A DNA stretch of 64,000 bases from Nonomuraea candida (GCF_000725485.1 NZ_JOAG01000004.1:310001-374000); one strand, 5' to 3'; shown: positions 22,259 to 37,158, counted from the first letter of the stretch. The notes: generated by a model not told the origin, from the letters alone. Program-made: numbers and translations.

Positions 22259-22767
22259 CGTCGGCCAGGTCCCTGCGGCTTGGTCCCCTGCACGGTGCTG
22301 CCTCGCCACGCACATGGTGCACGTGCGGCGTAGCGGTGGTGCGCCACTGAAGGGTCAGCGGGCGTCTCCCTGGAAGGTCGTCAGCCAGGTGCGACGACTG
22401 GGGTGACCACCGCACTGCCGTAAAGGAACCAGGGTGGGACGGGGCGGTGGGCGGAAAGGCCCCCGCGAGGGAGGTCTTACGGCGGGAAGGGGTCCCGGGC
22501 AGGTGCTCGGGACCCCTTCGGGGGCTGAGGGGCCCGGGTCAGGCGGGTCCCTCGGGCCGGCCGGGAAGCTCGGGTCAGGCGAGCCACCCGGCCGACCGGG
22601 TCTTCGGGCCCGGGGACTCACGTCGGAGAGTCGTCGGCCGGATCTTGAGGCTGAGCGGCTCGCGTCGGAGGGTCGTCGGCCGGATCTTGAGGCTGAGCGG
22701 CTCGCGTCGGAGGGTCGCCCGGCCGGGGTTCGGGCCGGGAGACTCAGGAGAGTCGCCCGGCCGGGGT
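22259..22767. repeat. gene-free spacer with 42-bp tandem repeat
   Basis: About 500 bp without a credible gene between NUDIX and the convergent GH6 gene. From 22630 to 22713 two identical 42-bp units stand in tandem (starting GTCGTCGGCCGGATCTTGAG), flanked by partial units on both sides (22615-22629 and 22714-22765). Further GGGTCAGGCG-type imperfect repeats fill 22530-22610. Frames open through it on the minus strand are low-complexity Ser/Arg and I do not regard them as genes. Confidence 0.65.
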
Positions 22768-25125
22768 TCAGTTGATGGGCGGGTAGGCGTTGGCCAGGAG
22801 CTCGCGGAACTGGGCGGAGAACCACTGGCCCGAGATCGGGGCGTCGGCCTTGGCGCCCGACATGTTGTTCCCGTTCAGGCTGTTGCCGGTGTACGTCGGG
22901 TCGCACATCCGGTCGAACTTCTTGCCCTCGTCGTTCGGGATTTCACGGCTGGAGCCGTCGGACTCGCCCGGAGGCTTGATCCAGACGTAGGCGTCGAAGC
23001 CGGCGGCCGGGCTGGCGGTCGGGCGGGTGCCCATGCCGGCGCCGCTCTGGTTGCACCAGTTGCCGGCGTGGATGCGGCGGTCGACGCGGGACTGGTTGAC
23101 GAACTCGTCCACGTTGGTCGAGGTGCTCGGCCCGCTCGGGCGGGCGCTGCCGCCCCAGCCGTTGCGGGAGGTGTCGATCAGCATGCCGAGCCCCGACCGG
23201 AAGCCCTTGGCGATGAGCGCGTTGCGCAGGGCGGCGGCGAAGCTCTGCTCGTCCACGTAGTAGTTCCAGTCCACCCACTTGGACTGCCGGACCGTGGTGT
23301 TGTTGGGCCCGACCGTGGTGTTGATGGTGAAGTGCGGCTCGGTCGTGGCCGAGTAGTTGGCGGTGTTGACGATGAAGCCGTCCACGCTGTCCACCCCGGC
23401 GGTGGTGCCGGCGACGGTCTCGTGGAAGAGGTTCACGGCCGGCTGGAAGTTCGAGTCCCAGCCCAGCCAGGCGTGGTGGGCGGCGTCGATGTAGGTGTAG
23501 ACGTTCGTGATGGCGTGCAGCTGGTTGAGGGCGTAGCGGACGCCGTCGCGGTAGCCGCCGGGGCCGTTGGCCTCGCGGCACTTCTCGAAGGCGTTGAGGT
23601 TGGTGACGAGGTTCGGCAGCGAGTCGGGCTCGATGATCGTCACGATGCGCAGGTTGGCGTACGCCGAGTCGCGGAGGATGGCCGCGATCGGGTCGATGTA
23701 CTCCGTCTTGTAGCGGTTGAAGCCGTTCTCCGCGATGAGCAGCTCACCGTTGGAGGCCAGCGCCGAGCAGTCGCGGTTGGGCAGGTTGTAGATGACGACC
23801 TGGATGGTCAGCGGCGCGGCGCCGTTGGCGGCGTCCTGCCTGACGGCCTCGTCGAGGTGGGCGCGCAGGCCCATGGCCCCGCCGGTGCCGGCGATGGCGG
23901 CGATGCGGTCCATCCACACGGCGGTGGAGGTGTTGGCGACGGCCGAGCCGCCGGGCTCCGCCGCGGCCTTGGCGCTCCAGTTCGGGTTGACGTAGCCGGT
24001 GGCGCCGGCGTACGGGTTCTCGACGTGGACGGGGTTGGGGCCGCCGTCGTCGTCGGCCTCGGTGGCGGTGACCGTGCGCGAGGTCAGGCCGGTGGAGGCG
24101 ACGGTGAAGGTGCGGCTGCCGTTGGCCGTGTCGGAGTCCTGCGCGGCGGCCAGGGTGACCGTCTGCGCGATGTTCCAGTTCGACGTGGTGAAGGTGAGCG
24201 AGGCGCCCGAGCCGACGGTCAGGTCGGCGTCGCCGCTGCCCGCCGTCGTGGTGACGGTCACGCTGGAGGAGGGCTGGGCGGCCAGGCGCGCGGTGAACGT
24301 GCCGGTCGAGCCCTCGGGGACGGTCACCGCGGTCGGCGCCACGATGAGCGACTGCTCCACGGTCCCGTCGTCGTCCACCTCGGTGGCGTTGACGGTGACG
24401 CCGGTGACCCCGGTGCCGCCGACGCTGAAGGCGGCGCTGCCCGCGGTGGTGTCGGAGTCCTGGGCGGCGGCCAGGGTGACCGTCTGCGGGGTGTTCCAGT
24501 TGCTCGGGGTGAAGGTGAGCGAGCCGCCGGAGCTGACGGTCAGGTCCGTGTCGCCGCTGGTGCGGGCGGTGGTGACGGTGACGTTCGAGCTCGGCGCGGA
24601 GGAGAGCCTGGCGGTGAAGGTGGCCGTGCCGCCCTCGTTGACCGCCACCGCGCTGGAGGAGGTGACGACGGTCGGGGTGGTCGGGCCGGTGCCGCCGCAG
24701 TTCGTGCCGTTCACGCTGAACGCGGTCGGGTTCGGGTTGGTGCCGGTCCAGGTGCCGTTGAAGCCGACGGAGACGGACGCGCCGGTGGCCAGGCTGCCGT
24801 TGTAGGGCATGTTGGTGCCGGTGACGCGGGCGCCGGACTGGCTCCAGTTCGCGCCCCAGCCGGACGGCGTGTACTTCTGGCCCGTGGTGGGGTAGTCGAA
24901 GGCCAGTGACCAGGAGGTGATCGGGTCGCCGGTGTTCTTCAACGTGATGCTCGCGGTGAAACCGCCCTGACCAGGGCTGCTCGTCCACGAGTTGGCTGTG
25001 TAGGTCACGTCGCAGGCGACGGCGGCGTTCGCGGCCGTGCTCTGGCCGGCGACGAGCCCTAAGGCCGCGACACTCGCGGCGGTCATGGTCACGGCCCATT
25101 TGCGGAGGCCGCGGTGGAGTCTCAC
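22768..25125 (-). CDS. secreted GH6 cellobiohydrolase with CBM2 and two Calx-beta-like domains
   Basis: 785 residues from GTG 25125. Order: signal peptide (1-35), CBM2 (about 36-135, VACDVTYTANSW start), Thr/Pro linker, two repeats of about 105 residues resembling Calx-beta modules (each with a DLTVSSGGSLTFTPSNWNTPQ-like middle and an acidic DDDG end), then the GH6 catalytic domain (about 350-785). Catalytic-type motifs: YNLPNRDCSALASNGE (Asp) and TIIEPDSLPN (Asp). GH6 enzymes cut cellobiose from non-reducing cellulose ends. A CebR box (25153) lies 28 bp upstream of the start. Divergent from GH48. Confidence 0.95.
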   Translation of the reverse strand: MRLHRGLRKWAVTMTAASVAALGLVAGQSTAANAAVACDVTYTANSWTSSPGQGGFTASITLKNTGDPITSWSLAFDYPTTGQKYTPSGWGANWSQSGARVTGTNMPYNGSLATGASVSVGFNGTWTGTNPNPTAFSVNGTNCGGTGPTTPTVVTSSSAVAVNEGGTATFTARLSSAPSSNVTVTTARTSGDTDLTVSSGGSLTFTPSNWNTPQTVTLAAAQDSDTTAGSAAFSVGGTGVTGVTVNATEVDDDGTVEQSLIVAPTAVTVPEGSTGTFTARLAAQPSSSVTVTTTAGSGDADLTVGSGASLTFTTSNWNIAQTVTLAAAQDSDTANGSRTFTVASTGLTSRTVTATEADDDGGPNPVHVENPYAGATGYVNPNWSAKAAAEPGGSAVANTSTAVWMDRIAAIAGTGGAMGLRAHLDEAVRQDAANGAAPLTIQVVIYNLPNRDCSALASNGELLIAENGFNRYKTEYIDPIAAILRDSAYANLRIVTIIEPDSLPNLVTNLNAFEKCREANGPGGYRDGVRYALNQLHAITNVYTYIDAAHHAWLGWDSNFQPAVNLFHETVAGTTAGVDSVDGFIVNTANYSATTEPHFTINTTVGPNNTTVRQSKWVDWNYYVDEQSFAAALRNALIAKGFRSGLGMLIDTSRNGWGGSARPSGPSTSTNVDEFVNQSRVDRRIHAGNWCNQSGAGMGTRPTASPAAGFDAYVWIKPPGESDGSSREIPNDEGKKFDRMCDPTYTGNSLNGNNMSGAKADAPISGQWFSAQFRELLANAYPPIN

Positions 25126-25152
25126 GAGCGATCATCTCCAGTGTTAGATGGC

Positions 25153-25166
25153 TGGGAGCGCTCCCA
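25153..25166. promoter_or_regulatory. CebR box TGGGAGCGCTCCCA upstream of GH6
   Basis: Perfect 14-bp palindrome, identical to three other sites in the window (25356, 33146, 37159). This is the operator known for the cellobiose-responsive LacI repressor CebR of actinomycetes. It sits just upstream of the GH6 start codon. Confidence 0.9.
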
Positions 25167-25321
25167 TGGTGAGCCGCGCTCGGAGCCCTGTACAGAGGGC
25201 GGGTGTCGGGAAGGTGTCCGCCGCCCCGCATGCTCGTTGAATGCCCCGGAATGTGGATGAAACTTTCATCATCGGCAGCCTGGTGAGAGGGAAACACGGG
25301 GGTTACCGGGACGGCATTCCG

Positions 25322-25369
25322 TTGACATACGCCGGGGCGCACCCACAATCCACTTTGGGAGCGCTCCCA
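25322..25369 (+). promoter_or_regulatory. GH48-GH9 promoter with CebR box
   Basis: A consensus -35 TTGACA (25322-25327) is 17 bp from ACAATC (25345-25350), a weak -10. The CebR box TGGGAGCGCTCCCA follows at 25356-25369, where it would overlap the transcription start. The start codon of GH48 is 25 bp downstream. Confidence 0.8.
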
Positions 25370-25393
25370 CACCCCTACTCCCATGGAGACCCC

Positions 25394-31134
<5,741 letters not shown>

Positions 31135-31143
31135 GCCAGGACC

Positions 31144-31173
31144 CCGCCCCCGCCGCAGTAGCGGCGGGGGCGG
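31144..31173 (+). terminator. terminator of the GH48-GH9 operon
   Basis: Perfect 13-bp GC stem (31144-31156 with 31161-31173) and AGTA loop, 10 bp after the GH9 stop codon. Confidence 0.85.
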
Positions 31174-31346
31174 TTCCAACGTCGCACGGCGGCACCCGGA
31201 CCACCTGACCTGTCCCCGCGTATGAGGAGGTGAGGCAGAACCGATCCAAGTACTGCCCGGCACCATCCCCGCCCGGATGGGACGGACGCGGCCGGCACCT
31301 CCACGCCGGCCGCGTCCGTTTGTGTGTGTGCATCGCGCTGATGCGC

Positions 31347-31871
31347 CTACTTGGCGGTCGAGGAGACCAGCGCGAACCTCTCCCGCGCCGCCTCGATCGC
31401 CGCGTCGTCCGAGAACTCCTCGAACGCCGCCTCGTGGTAGCGCTCGGGGATGAGCTGCCTGACCCGGTCCGGATAGCCGGCGCCCGGCGCCGGCACCCTG
31501 ACCTGGGGCGGGATGTCGATCTTGACGGCGATCGGCCCCGAGGCGCGGACGGAGGCCGCCCACTCGGGGCTCTCCCCGGTGATGGCGCACATGTGGCGGG
31601 CGTAGACCCACCGCACCTCCACCAGGGAGGCCGCGCCGGGGGGCTCGGTGCCGAAGGGCTCCACGGCGCACACGACGCGCGAGTCGAAGCTGTGGCCGTG
31701 GGCGTGGTGCTCGCCGGGCGAGGCCTGTTCGAGTATCAGGGTCACCTGCGCGGCGAGCTCCTCGTCGAGCTGCGATGAGGGCTGCCTGCCGACAAGGAAC
31801 GTCACCCCGGCCAGGGTCAGGCAGGCCAGGGTGACGATCGCCGCGACGAGCCCGCGACGGGACTTGATCAC
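31347..31871 (-). CDS. small membrane-anchored His-rich protein coupled to the LPMO
   Basis: 174 residues from GTG 31871, which overlaps the LPMO stop by GTGA; a longer in-frame reading inside the LPMO gene is rejected. Residues 3-28 are a single N-terminal membrane segment (RRGLVAAIVTLACLTLAGV). The rest is extracytoplasmic, with GEHHAHGHSF (near 53-62), two cysteines (VVCAVE and RHMCAI) and an aromatic VRWVYARHMC. I do not recognise the family. The His cluster, the membrane anchor and coupling to a copper-dependent LPMO suggest metal handling or LPMO maturation; this is inference only. Confidence 0.75.
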   Translation of the reverse strand: MIKSRRGLVAAIVTLACLTLAGVTFLVGRQPSSQLDEELAAQVTLILEQASPGEHHAHGHSFDSRVVCAVEPFGTEPPGAASLVEVRWVYARHMCAITGESPEWAASVRASGPIAVKIDIPPQVRVPAPGAGYPDRVRQLIPERYHEAAFEEFSDDAAIEAARERFALVSSTAK

Positions 31872-32935
31872 GGGCTGGAGCAGGTCAGGGTCGGGGCCGT
31901 GGACGGGATCGAGCCGGTCGCGTTGAACCCGAACGTGGCCGAGGCGTTCGGCGCGAGCTGCCCGTTGTGAGTGGCGTTCTTGACCGTGACGTTGGGCGGC
32001 TGCCCGGTCAGCACGCCGTTCCACGGCGAGCCTTCGAAGCCCTGCCCGCCGCTGTAGGTCCACTTGACCGTCCAGCCGTTGATCGGGCTCGTGCTGGTGT
32101 TCTTCACGGTCACCTCACCCTGGAAGTGGCCGGCCCAGCCGGTGTCGGTGGCCTTCCACGTCGCCGTGCAGGCGCCCGGGGGAGGCGGGTCGGTGGGCGT
32201 GATGGTCGGGTTGGGGTCAGGGGAAGGGGAGCTGCCGCCGGGGCCCACCCCGGTCACCTGGCCGTTGCCGCCGTCGAAGACGACGTCGGAGCAGCTGTAG
32301 AAGTTCTCGTTGCTGTCCGAGCGGATCCAGTGGGTGAAGATGATGTGCCGGCCGCTCTTGCCGGACGGGAGCTGGGCGTTCCAGTAGTAGTAGTTGAGCC
32401 CGCCCGCCCCGCCGGACTTGGGCGGGTTGGTGACGCTGCCGAACTGCTCCAGGTCGGACCACTTGAGCGGCCCGTTGGGGTTCCAGCCGTTCTTGGTGAC
32501 GTAGTACTTGAACGAGCCCGGGTGCTCGGCCCAGTTGCTGTGCCGCATCTGGATGGTGGCCCCGGAGGTCAAGTGGGTCAGCGGCCAGTCGTTGCGGACC
32601 GCGTTGTAGGCCGAGAAGTCGTAGGGCCCGCCGGTTCCGCCGCTGCAGATCTGGCCGTCGGGGATGAATCCGGTGGTCCGGCCCGCGCCGTCGGAGCGCA
32701 GCACCGCGAACCAGTTGTAGAGAGGGGTCGTGCCGCTCTGGTTGACCGCGGCGGCACAGGCGGGGTTGTAGGGCAGGATCTGCCCGTTGTCCCGCAGGCC
32801 GTCCTGCCAGCACAGGAACGTACGGCTGCCGGGGAACATCGACACGCCGTGGGCCTGCGCCTGAGTCGGGACCATCAAGACAGTAGTGATCAGGACCAGG
32901 ACGGCGGTGATCGCCGCCGACTTGAATGACCTCAT
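31868..32935 (-). CDS. AA10 lytic polysaccharide monooxygenase with CBM2
   Basis: 355 residues from ATG 32935. The signal peptide ends TQAQA, leaving His as residue 1 of the mature protein (HGVSMFPGSR), the N-terminal copper ligand. The second brace histidine is in NWAEHPGSFKYYV. Catalytic domain to about 235, Pro/Asp/Ser linker, C-terminal CBM2 (about 255-355). Known AA10 enzymes of this length with CBM2 oxidise cellulose chains and boost GH6, GH48 and GH9 enzymes. Divergent from GH12 with a shared CebR box. Confidence 0.95.
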   Translation of the reverse strand: MRSFKSAAITAVLVLITTVLMVPTQAQAHGVSMFPGSRTFLCWQDGLRDNGQILPYNPACAAAVNQSGTTPLYNWFAVLRSDGAGRTTGFIPDGQICSGGTGGPYDFSAYNAVRNDWPLTHLTSGATIQMRHSNWAEHPGSFKYYVTKNGWNPNGPLKWSDLEQFGSVTNPPKSGGAGGLNYYYWNAQLPSGKSGRHIIFTHWIRSDSNENFYSCSDVVFDGGNGQVTGVGPGGSSPSPDPNPTITPTDPPPPGACTATWKATDTGWAGHFQGEVTVKNTSTSPINGWTVKWTYSGGQGFEGSPWNGVLTGQPPNVTVKNATHNGQLAPNASATFGFNATGSIPSTAPTLTCSSP

Positions 32936-33137
32936 GGAGATTCCCTTGCGCTGACGACAGAGGAAACCTGCCCGAGACCTGCCCGCCCGGCCTGCGTATT
33001 GAAACACGTTCGGCGGCGATCCGACAACGACCCGTGAAACTTTCAGCCGATCTTGGTCATGGTTTCCGCTGGTGGCCGCCCGCCCCTGGTCGCCCGGCCG
33101 TACGCCGGGGTTGCCGCGACGTGACGGGCTGAGGAGG

Positions 33138-33166
33138 CTGACGTCTGGGAGCGCTCCCACTACACT
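33138..33166 (+). promoter_or_regulatory. GH12 promoter with CebR box in the spacer (also in front of LPMO)
   Basis: CTGACG (33138-33143), exactly 17 bp, TACACT (33161-33166); the box TGGGAGCGCTCCCA occupies 33146-33159 inside the spacer. A bound repressor would block polymerase directly. The box lies in the 261-bp space between the divergent LPMO and GH12 starts, so it may act on both. Confidence 0.8.
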
Positions 33167-33196
33167 CACCTGTCAGAGAGGCGGGAGCAACACGCC

Positions 33197-34582
33197 ATGA
33201 GGTACGCGTACATCCACCTGGTCGTCGCCGCGTTACTCGGCACGGCCCTGTTCGCCCTGCCGGCCCGGGCCGCCACGGCACAGGCCGCGCCGGTGATCTG
33301 CGAGAAGTACGGCTCCACGGGCATCCAGGGCAACCGCTACATCGTGCAGAACAACGTCTGGGGCGCCAGCACCGCCCAGTGCATCGACGTCAACCAGAAC
33401 GGCGGCTTCACCATCACCCAGGCCGCCCACAACAACTCCACCAGCGGCGCCCCCGCCGGCTACCCGTCGATCTACGCCGGCTGCCACTACGCCAACTGCA
33501 CCACCGGCAGCAACCTGCCCATGCAGGCCAGCGCGAGCGGCTTCGCGGCCCTGCGCAGCAGCGTCAGCATGAGCTACACGGGCTCCGGCACCTACAACGC
33601 CTCCTACGACCTCTGGTTCGACCCCACGCCGCGCACCGACGGGCAGAACACCGGCGCCGAGCTGATGATCTGGCTCAACCGGCAGGGCTCGATCCAGCCC
33701 ATCGGCTCCCGGGTCGGCACCGCGAACCTGGCCGGCGGCACCTGGGAGGTCTGGTTCGGCAACATCGGCTGGAACGTGATCTCGTACGTGCGCACCTCGA
33801 CCGCCACCTCGCTGGACTTCACCATCGACACCTTCTACTCCGACGTGGTCAGCCGCGGCTACGGGCAGCGGTCGTGGTACCTCACCAGCGTCCAGGCCGG
33901 CTTCGAGCCCTGGATCGGCGGCGCCGGCCTGGCCGTCAACTCCTTCTCCTTCGGCACGGGCGGCGGCGGCACCGACACCTCCCCGCCGACGACGCCGGTC
34001 AACCCGTCCGCCTCCGGCACCACCGCGACCGGCACCACCCTGTCGTGGGGCGCCTCCACGGACACCGGCGGCAGCGGCCTGGCCGGCTACGACATCCTGC
34101 GGGCGACCGGTGACAGCTTCACCCGGGTGGGCACCAGCACCACCACGTCCTACACCGACAGCGGCCTGACCCCCGCCACCACCTACCGCTACCGGATCAG
34201 GGCCAGGGACGGCGCGGGCAACCTGTCGCCCGAGTCGACCACGGTCACCGTGACCACCCAGCAGGGCAACGGGGGCGGCGGCTGCGCGGCCACCGCCACC
34301 ACCCAGACCGCCTGGAACACCGGCTACGTCGTCCAGCCCGTCACCGTCGCCAACCGGGGCACCTCGGGGCTGAACGGCTGGACGGTCACCTTCCCGCTGC
34401 CGTCCGGGCACGCCATCACCGGCATGTGGAACGCGAGCTACACGGTCAGCGGCGGCACCGTCACCGTCAGGCCGCTGGCGCACAACGCGACCCTGGCGCC
34501 GAACGCCAGCACGTCCTTCGGCTACCAGGCCACCAGGCCGGACGGGAACACGCAGGTGCCCAGCGGTTACACCTGCGGATAG
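33197..34582 (+). CDS. secreted GH12 endoglucanase with FN3 and CBM2
   Basis: 461 residues, ATG 33197. Order: signal peptide (1-28), GH12 domain (about 33-255; VICEKYGSTGIQGNRY start, catalytic-type Glu in GAELMIWLNRQG and in AGFEPWIGG), Gly/Thr linker, FN3 (about 270-360), CBM2 (about 368-461). Endo-acting on beta-1,4-glucan. Own promoter with CebR box. Confidence 0.93.
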   Translation: MRYAYIHLVVAALLGTALFALPARAATAQAAPVICEKYGSTGIQGNRYIVQNNVWGASTAQCIDVNQNGGFTITQAAHNNSTSGAPAGYPSIYAGCHYANCTTGSNLPMQASASGFAALRSSVSMSYTGSGTYNASYDLWFDPTPRTDGQNTGAELMIWLNRQGSIQPIGSRVGTANLAGGTWEVWFGNIGWNVISYVRTSTATSLDFTIDTFYSDVVSRGYGQRSWYLTSVQAGFEPWIGGAGLAVNSFSFGTGGGGTDTSPPTTPVNPSASGTTATGTTLSWGASTDTGGSGLAGYDILRATGDSFTRVGTSTTTSYTDSGLTPATTYRYRIRARDGAGNLSPESTTVTVTTQQGNGGGGCAATATTQTAWNTGYVVQPVTVANRGTSGLNGWTVTFPLPSGHAITGMWNASYTVSGGTVTVRPLAHNATLAPNASTSFGYQATRPDGNTQVPSGYTCG

Positions 34583-34627
34583 AAGCTCGCGCGGGCACGC
34601 TGTGCGAGGGGCCCGTCCCGCGCGATG

Positions 34628-34658
34628 GAGGGGTACGGCTGGTGCTGCCGTACCCCTC
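34628..34658. terminator. bidirectional hairpin between GH12 and the kinase gene
   Basis: Perfect 12-bp arms GAGGGGTACGGC (34628-34639) and GCCGTACCCCTC (34647-34658), 46 bp after the GH12 stop. Confidence 0.75.
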
Positions 34659-34687
34659 ATCCATGCCGCCGGTCTTCTCGTCACCCC

Positions 34688-34778
34688 CGCCGGGAGCCGC
34701 CGATCCTGCCGGAGCGTTCCGCCGGGTGCCGCCGGTCCTGCCGGAGCGTTCCGCCGGGAGCCGCCGGTCCTGCCGGGC
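34688..34778. repeat. 32-bp tandem repeat, about 2.8 copies
   Basis: Units begin at 34688, 34720 and 34752 (each CGCCGGG, then a run ending CGGAGCGTTC) with one or two differences, directly after the terminator and before the kinase stop codon. Non-coding. Confidence 0.7.
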
Positions 34779-34780
34779 CG

Positions 34781-36178
34781 TCAGTCCCGCTGGAGGGCGG
34801 CGTCGATGTCGTCCAGGCGGGCCTGCAGCTCGCTCAGGCAGGCCGGCGCGAGCCGGCCCTCGCGCCAGCGCTGGGAGAGCTTCTCGCGCAGGCCCGCCAT
34901 GCGCGCGTCGGACGGGCCGTGCCGTGGCGTCAGCGAGTCGTCCAGCACCTGCCGCAGGTCGAGCACGACGTCGTCGTCCGTCGCGCCGCACGGCGTCCTG
35001 GCCGACAAGGCCGTTTTGAAGTGCGCGGCGGCCTGCTCGACCGTGACCGCCCCGGCCGGCTCGCGCTCCATGAGCCGGGCCGAGGGGGAGGAGGCCGGCG
35101 CGGACGCCGGTGCGGACGGCTCCCCGGACGGCGCGGACGCCTCCGGGGACGGCGCGGACGGCTTCCCGGACGGGCCCGCGGAAGGCGCGGACGGGCCCGC
35201 GGAAGGCGGGGAGGAGGGCGGCGGCTGGACGCCCTCCTTCTCGTGCACCCGCTCCTGCGCCTGCTGCAGCACGGACGGCCCCGACTGCTGGAACCACAGC
35301 AGCGCCGACAGCGCGATGGCCGCCGACCCCGCCACCGTCAGCCCGCGCCGCACGTGCCGGGCCAGCGCCGCGGTGCCGAGCGCGGAGTTCAGCGCGGAGA
35401 CGATCTGCGCCGCCGTCGGCCGGTCCCGGGGGTCGTGGGCCAGGCAGCGGCGGCAGAGGGTGGCGATCGCGTTCGGCACGCCGGGCGGCCGGGGCGGCGG
35501 CTCGGTCCGGCGGGCCGCCTCGATCTCCTCCCACGTGGTCTCCGGGTACGGCGTGCGCCCGGTGAGCATGGTGTGCAGGAGCACGCCGAGGGCGTACACG
35601 TCGACCGCGGGATGGGTCGGCGCGCCGAGCAGCCGCTCGGGAGCCACGTAGGGAGGGGTCCCGCGGTCGTCGTCGGGGTCGCCGGCCCACGCCGCGATGC
35701 CGAAGTCGAGCAGCTTGGGACCGGCGTCGGTGAGCAGCACGTTCTCCGCCGTGACGTCCCGGTGCACCAAGCCGCGGGCGTGCCCGGCCATCAGCACCCG
35801 CGCCAGCCGCAGCGCGATGGCGGCCGCCTCCTGCCACGGCAGCGGGCCCTGCTCGATGCGCTCGGCCAGCGGCGTGCCGTCGAGCAGCGGCATCACGACG
35901 TACGCCGCGACGCCGCCGCTCGTGGTGACCGTCTCGCCGTAGTCGTAGATCTCGATGGAATCGGGGTGGATGAACCGGGCCGCGGCGCGGGCCTCGCTGC
36001 GCACGCTGACCCGGTGCCCCGGGTCGGTGTGCAGCGAGGCCGTGAGCACCTTGACCGCGATCATCCGGTGCAGGGACTGGTCGAAGGCACGCCAGATGAC
36101 CGACATGCCCCCGCGGGCCAGCGGGTCCAGCAACAGATACCTGCGGGCCAGCACATCCCCAGGCTCAAGCCGACTCAC
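34781..36178 (-). CDS. membrane Ser/Thr protein kinase coupled to cebR
   Basis: 465 residues; GTG 36178 overlaps the last 14 bp of cebR. Kinase domain 1-270: Gly-rich loop LARGGMSVIW (20-29), Lys43 in AVKVL, HRDVTAEN (139-146) with Asp141, DFG (158-160), and APE near 179-181. The HRD loop has Thr-Ala in place of the common Lys-Pro. One membrane helix (280-297), then a Pro/Ser/Ala repeat (318-370) and an outside domain of about 95 residues with two cysteines. No PASTA repeats. A signal sensor located in the cellulase cluster; its ligand is unknown. Confidence 0.88.
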   Translation of the reverse strand: MSRLEPGDVLARRYLLLDPLARGGMSVIWRAFDQSLHRMIAVKVLTASLHTDPGHRVSVRSEARAAARFIHPDSIEIYDYGETVTTSGGVAAYVVMPLLDGTPLAERIEQGPLPWQEAAAIALRLARVLMAGHARGLVHRDVTAENVLLTDAGPKLLDFGIAAWAGDPDDDRGTPPYVAPERLLGAPTHPAVDVYALGVLLHTMLTGRTPYPETTWEEIEAARRTEPPPRPPGVPNAIATLCRRCLAHDPRDRPTAAQIVSALNSALGTAALARHVRRGLTVAGSAAIALSALLWFQQSGPSVLQQAQERVHEKEGVQPPPSSPPSAGPSAPSAGPSGKPSAPSPEASAPSGEPSAPASAPASSPSARLMEREPAGAVTVEQAAAHFKTALSARTPCGATDDDVVLDLRQVLDDSLTPRHGPSDARMAGLREKLSQRWREGRLAPACLSELQARLDDIDAALQRD

Positions 36179-37136
36179 GGACGACCAGTTCCGTGGGGAG
36201 TACGGGGTCGATGCCCGCGGCGCCCGTCAGCAGCAGCCGGGTGGCCACTGTGGCGAGCTCCTCGACGGGCTGGCGGATGGTGGTCAGGGCGGGGACGGTG
36301 TGCCGGGCGACCGGGGCGTCGTCGAACCCGATCACCGCCACGTCGGCGGGCACCTTGCGGCCCGCCCTGCGCAGGGCCTGGATCGCGCCGGCCGCCATCA
36401 GGTCGGAGGCGACGAAGACGGCGTCCAGGCCGGGGGCGTGGCGTAACAACCACTGCATGGCGTGGGTGCCCGAGGCGGCGGTGAAGTCGCCGTAGGCCAC
36501 GGGCACGTCGGGAGCGCCCGCCGCCTGGAGGGTGCGGATCAGCCCCTCCAGCCGGTCGCGGGCGCCGGGTAAGGAGGGCGGGCCGCCGATGGCGGCGACG
36601 TTGCGGCGGCCGGAGAGGAGGAAGTGCTCGGCCGCCTGGCGGCCGCCGTCGAGGTTGTCGACGTCGGCGAACGGCAGCTTGAGGTCGTGCGGCGGGCGGC
36701 CGATGTTGCGGACCGGCACGCCGGAGGTGGATAACTTGATCGCCAGGGGGTGACGCTCTCTGGCGCCCACGATCAGCACGGCGCCCGACAGGGCCGGCAG
36801 CGTGGACGAGGTCGGGGTGACGGTGGTCACCATGAGGTGGGTGCCGTGCTCTGCGATCACGGCGCCCGCGGCGGACAGGAGCCTGGCGTAGTAGGGCTCG
36901 GAGAAAAGCCGGGGCAGGTGGTCACAGATTACGGCTGTGACGCCGTCGGCCATGGTCTTGGCGGCCGTTCCCCGGGGTGCGCGTTGTCGGACGTATCCCA
37001 TCCGGGACACGGCGTCGTAGACTTGGCGGCGGGTCGAGGTACTGACCCGCACCGAGCCCGTGAGGACTCGAGATGCGGTCGCGGGGGAAACCCCTGCAGC
37101 GGCCGCCACCTGTGCCAGTGTGGGCTGCTCGGTCAT
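36165..37136 (-). CDS. cebR: LacI-family repressor of cellulose/cellobiose utilisation
   Basis: 323 residues from ATG 37136 (GAGGTG upstream). N-terminal LacI helix-turn-helix (PTLAQVAAAAGVSPATASRVLTGS), then the periplasmic-binding-protein-like ligand domain (about 60-323; VFVASDLMAAGAIQAL and VAVIGFDDAPVARH are typical). Four copies of the known CebR operator in this window, including one 22 bp before its own start, identify it. Cellobiose should release it. It is the probable master repressor of GH6, GH48-GH9, LPMO, GH12 and itself with the kinase. Confidence 0.92.
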   Translation of the reverse strand: MTEQPTLAQVAAAAGVSPATASRVLTGSVRVSTSTRRQVYDAVSRMGYVRQRAPRGTAAKTMADGVTAVICDHLPRLFSEPYYARLLSAAGAVIAEHGTHLMVTTVTPTSSTLPALSGAVLIVGARERHPLAIKLSTSGVPVRNIGRPPHDLKLPFADVDNLDGGRQAAEHFLLSGRRNVAAIGGPPSLPGARDRLEGLIRTLQAAGAPDVPVAYGDFTAASGTHAMQWLLRHAPGLDAVFVASDLMAAGAIQALRRAGRKVPADVAVIGFDDAPVARHTVPALTTIRQPVEELATVATRLLLTGAAGIDPVLPTELVVRESA

Positions 37137-37158
37137 GGAGCACCTCGCGGAAAGATCC

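Noticed and set aside
22447..24909. 820-codon plus-strand open frame opposite GH6
   Set aside because: Low-complexity Gly/Val/Arg product running through non-coding repeats and antisense to GH6 motifs.
31872..32063. Longer form of the His-rich protein starting inside the LPMO gene
   Set aside because: The added residues are the Arg-rich shadow of the LPMO CBM2; the GTGA overlap gives a natural coupled start at the membrane helix.
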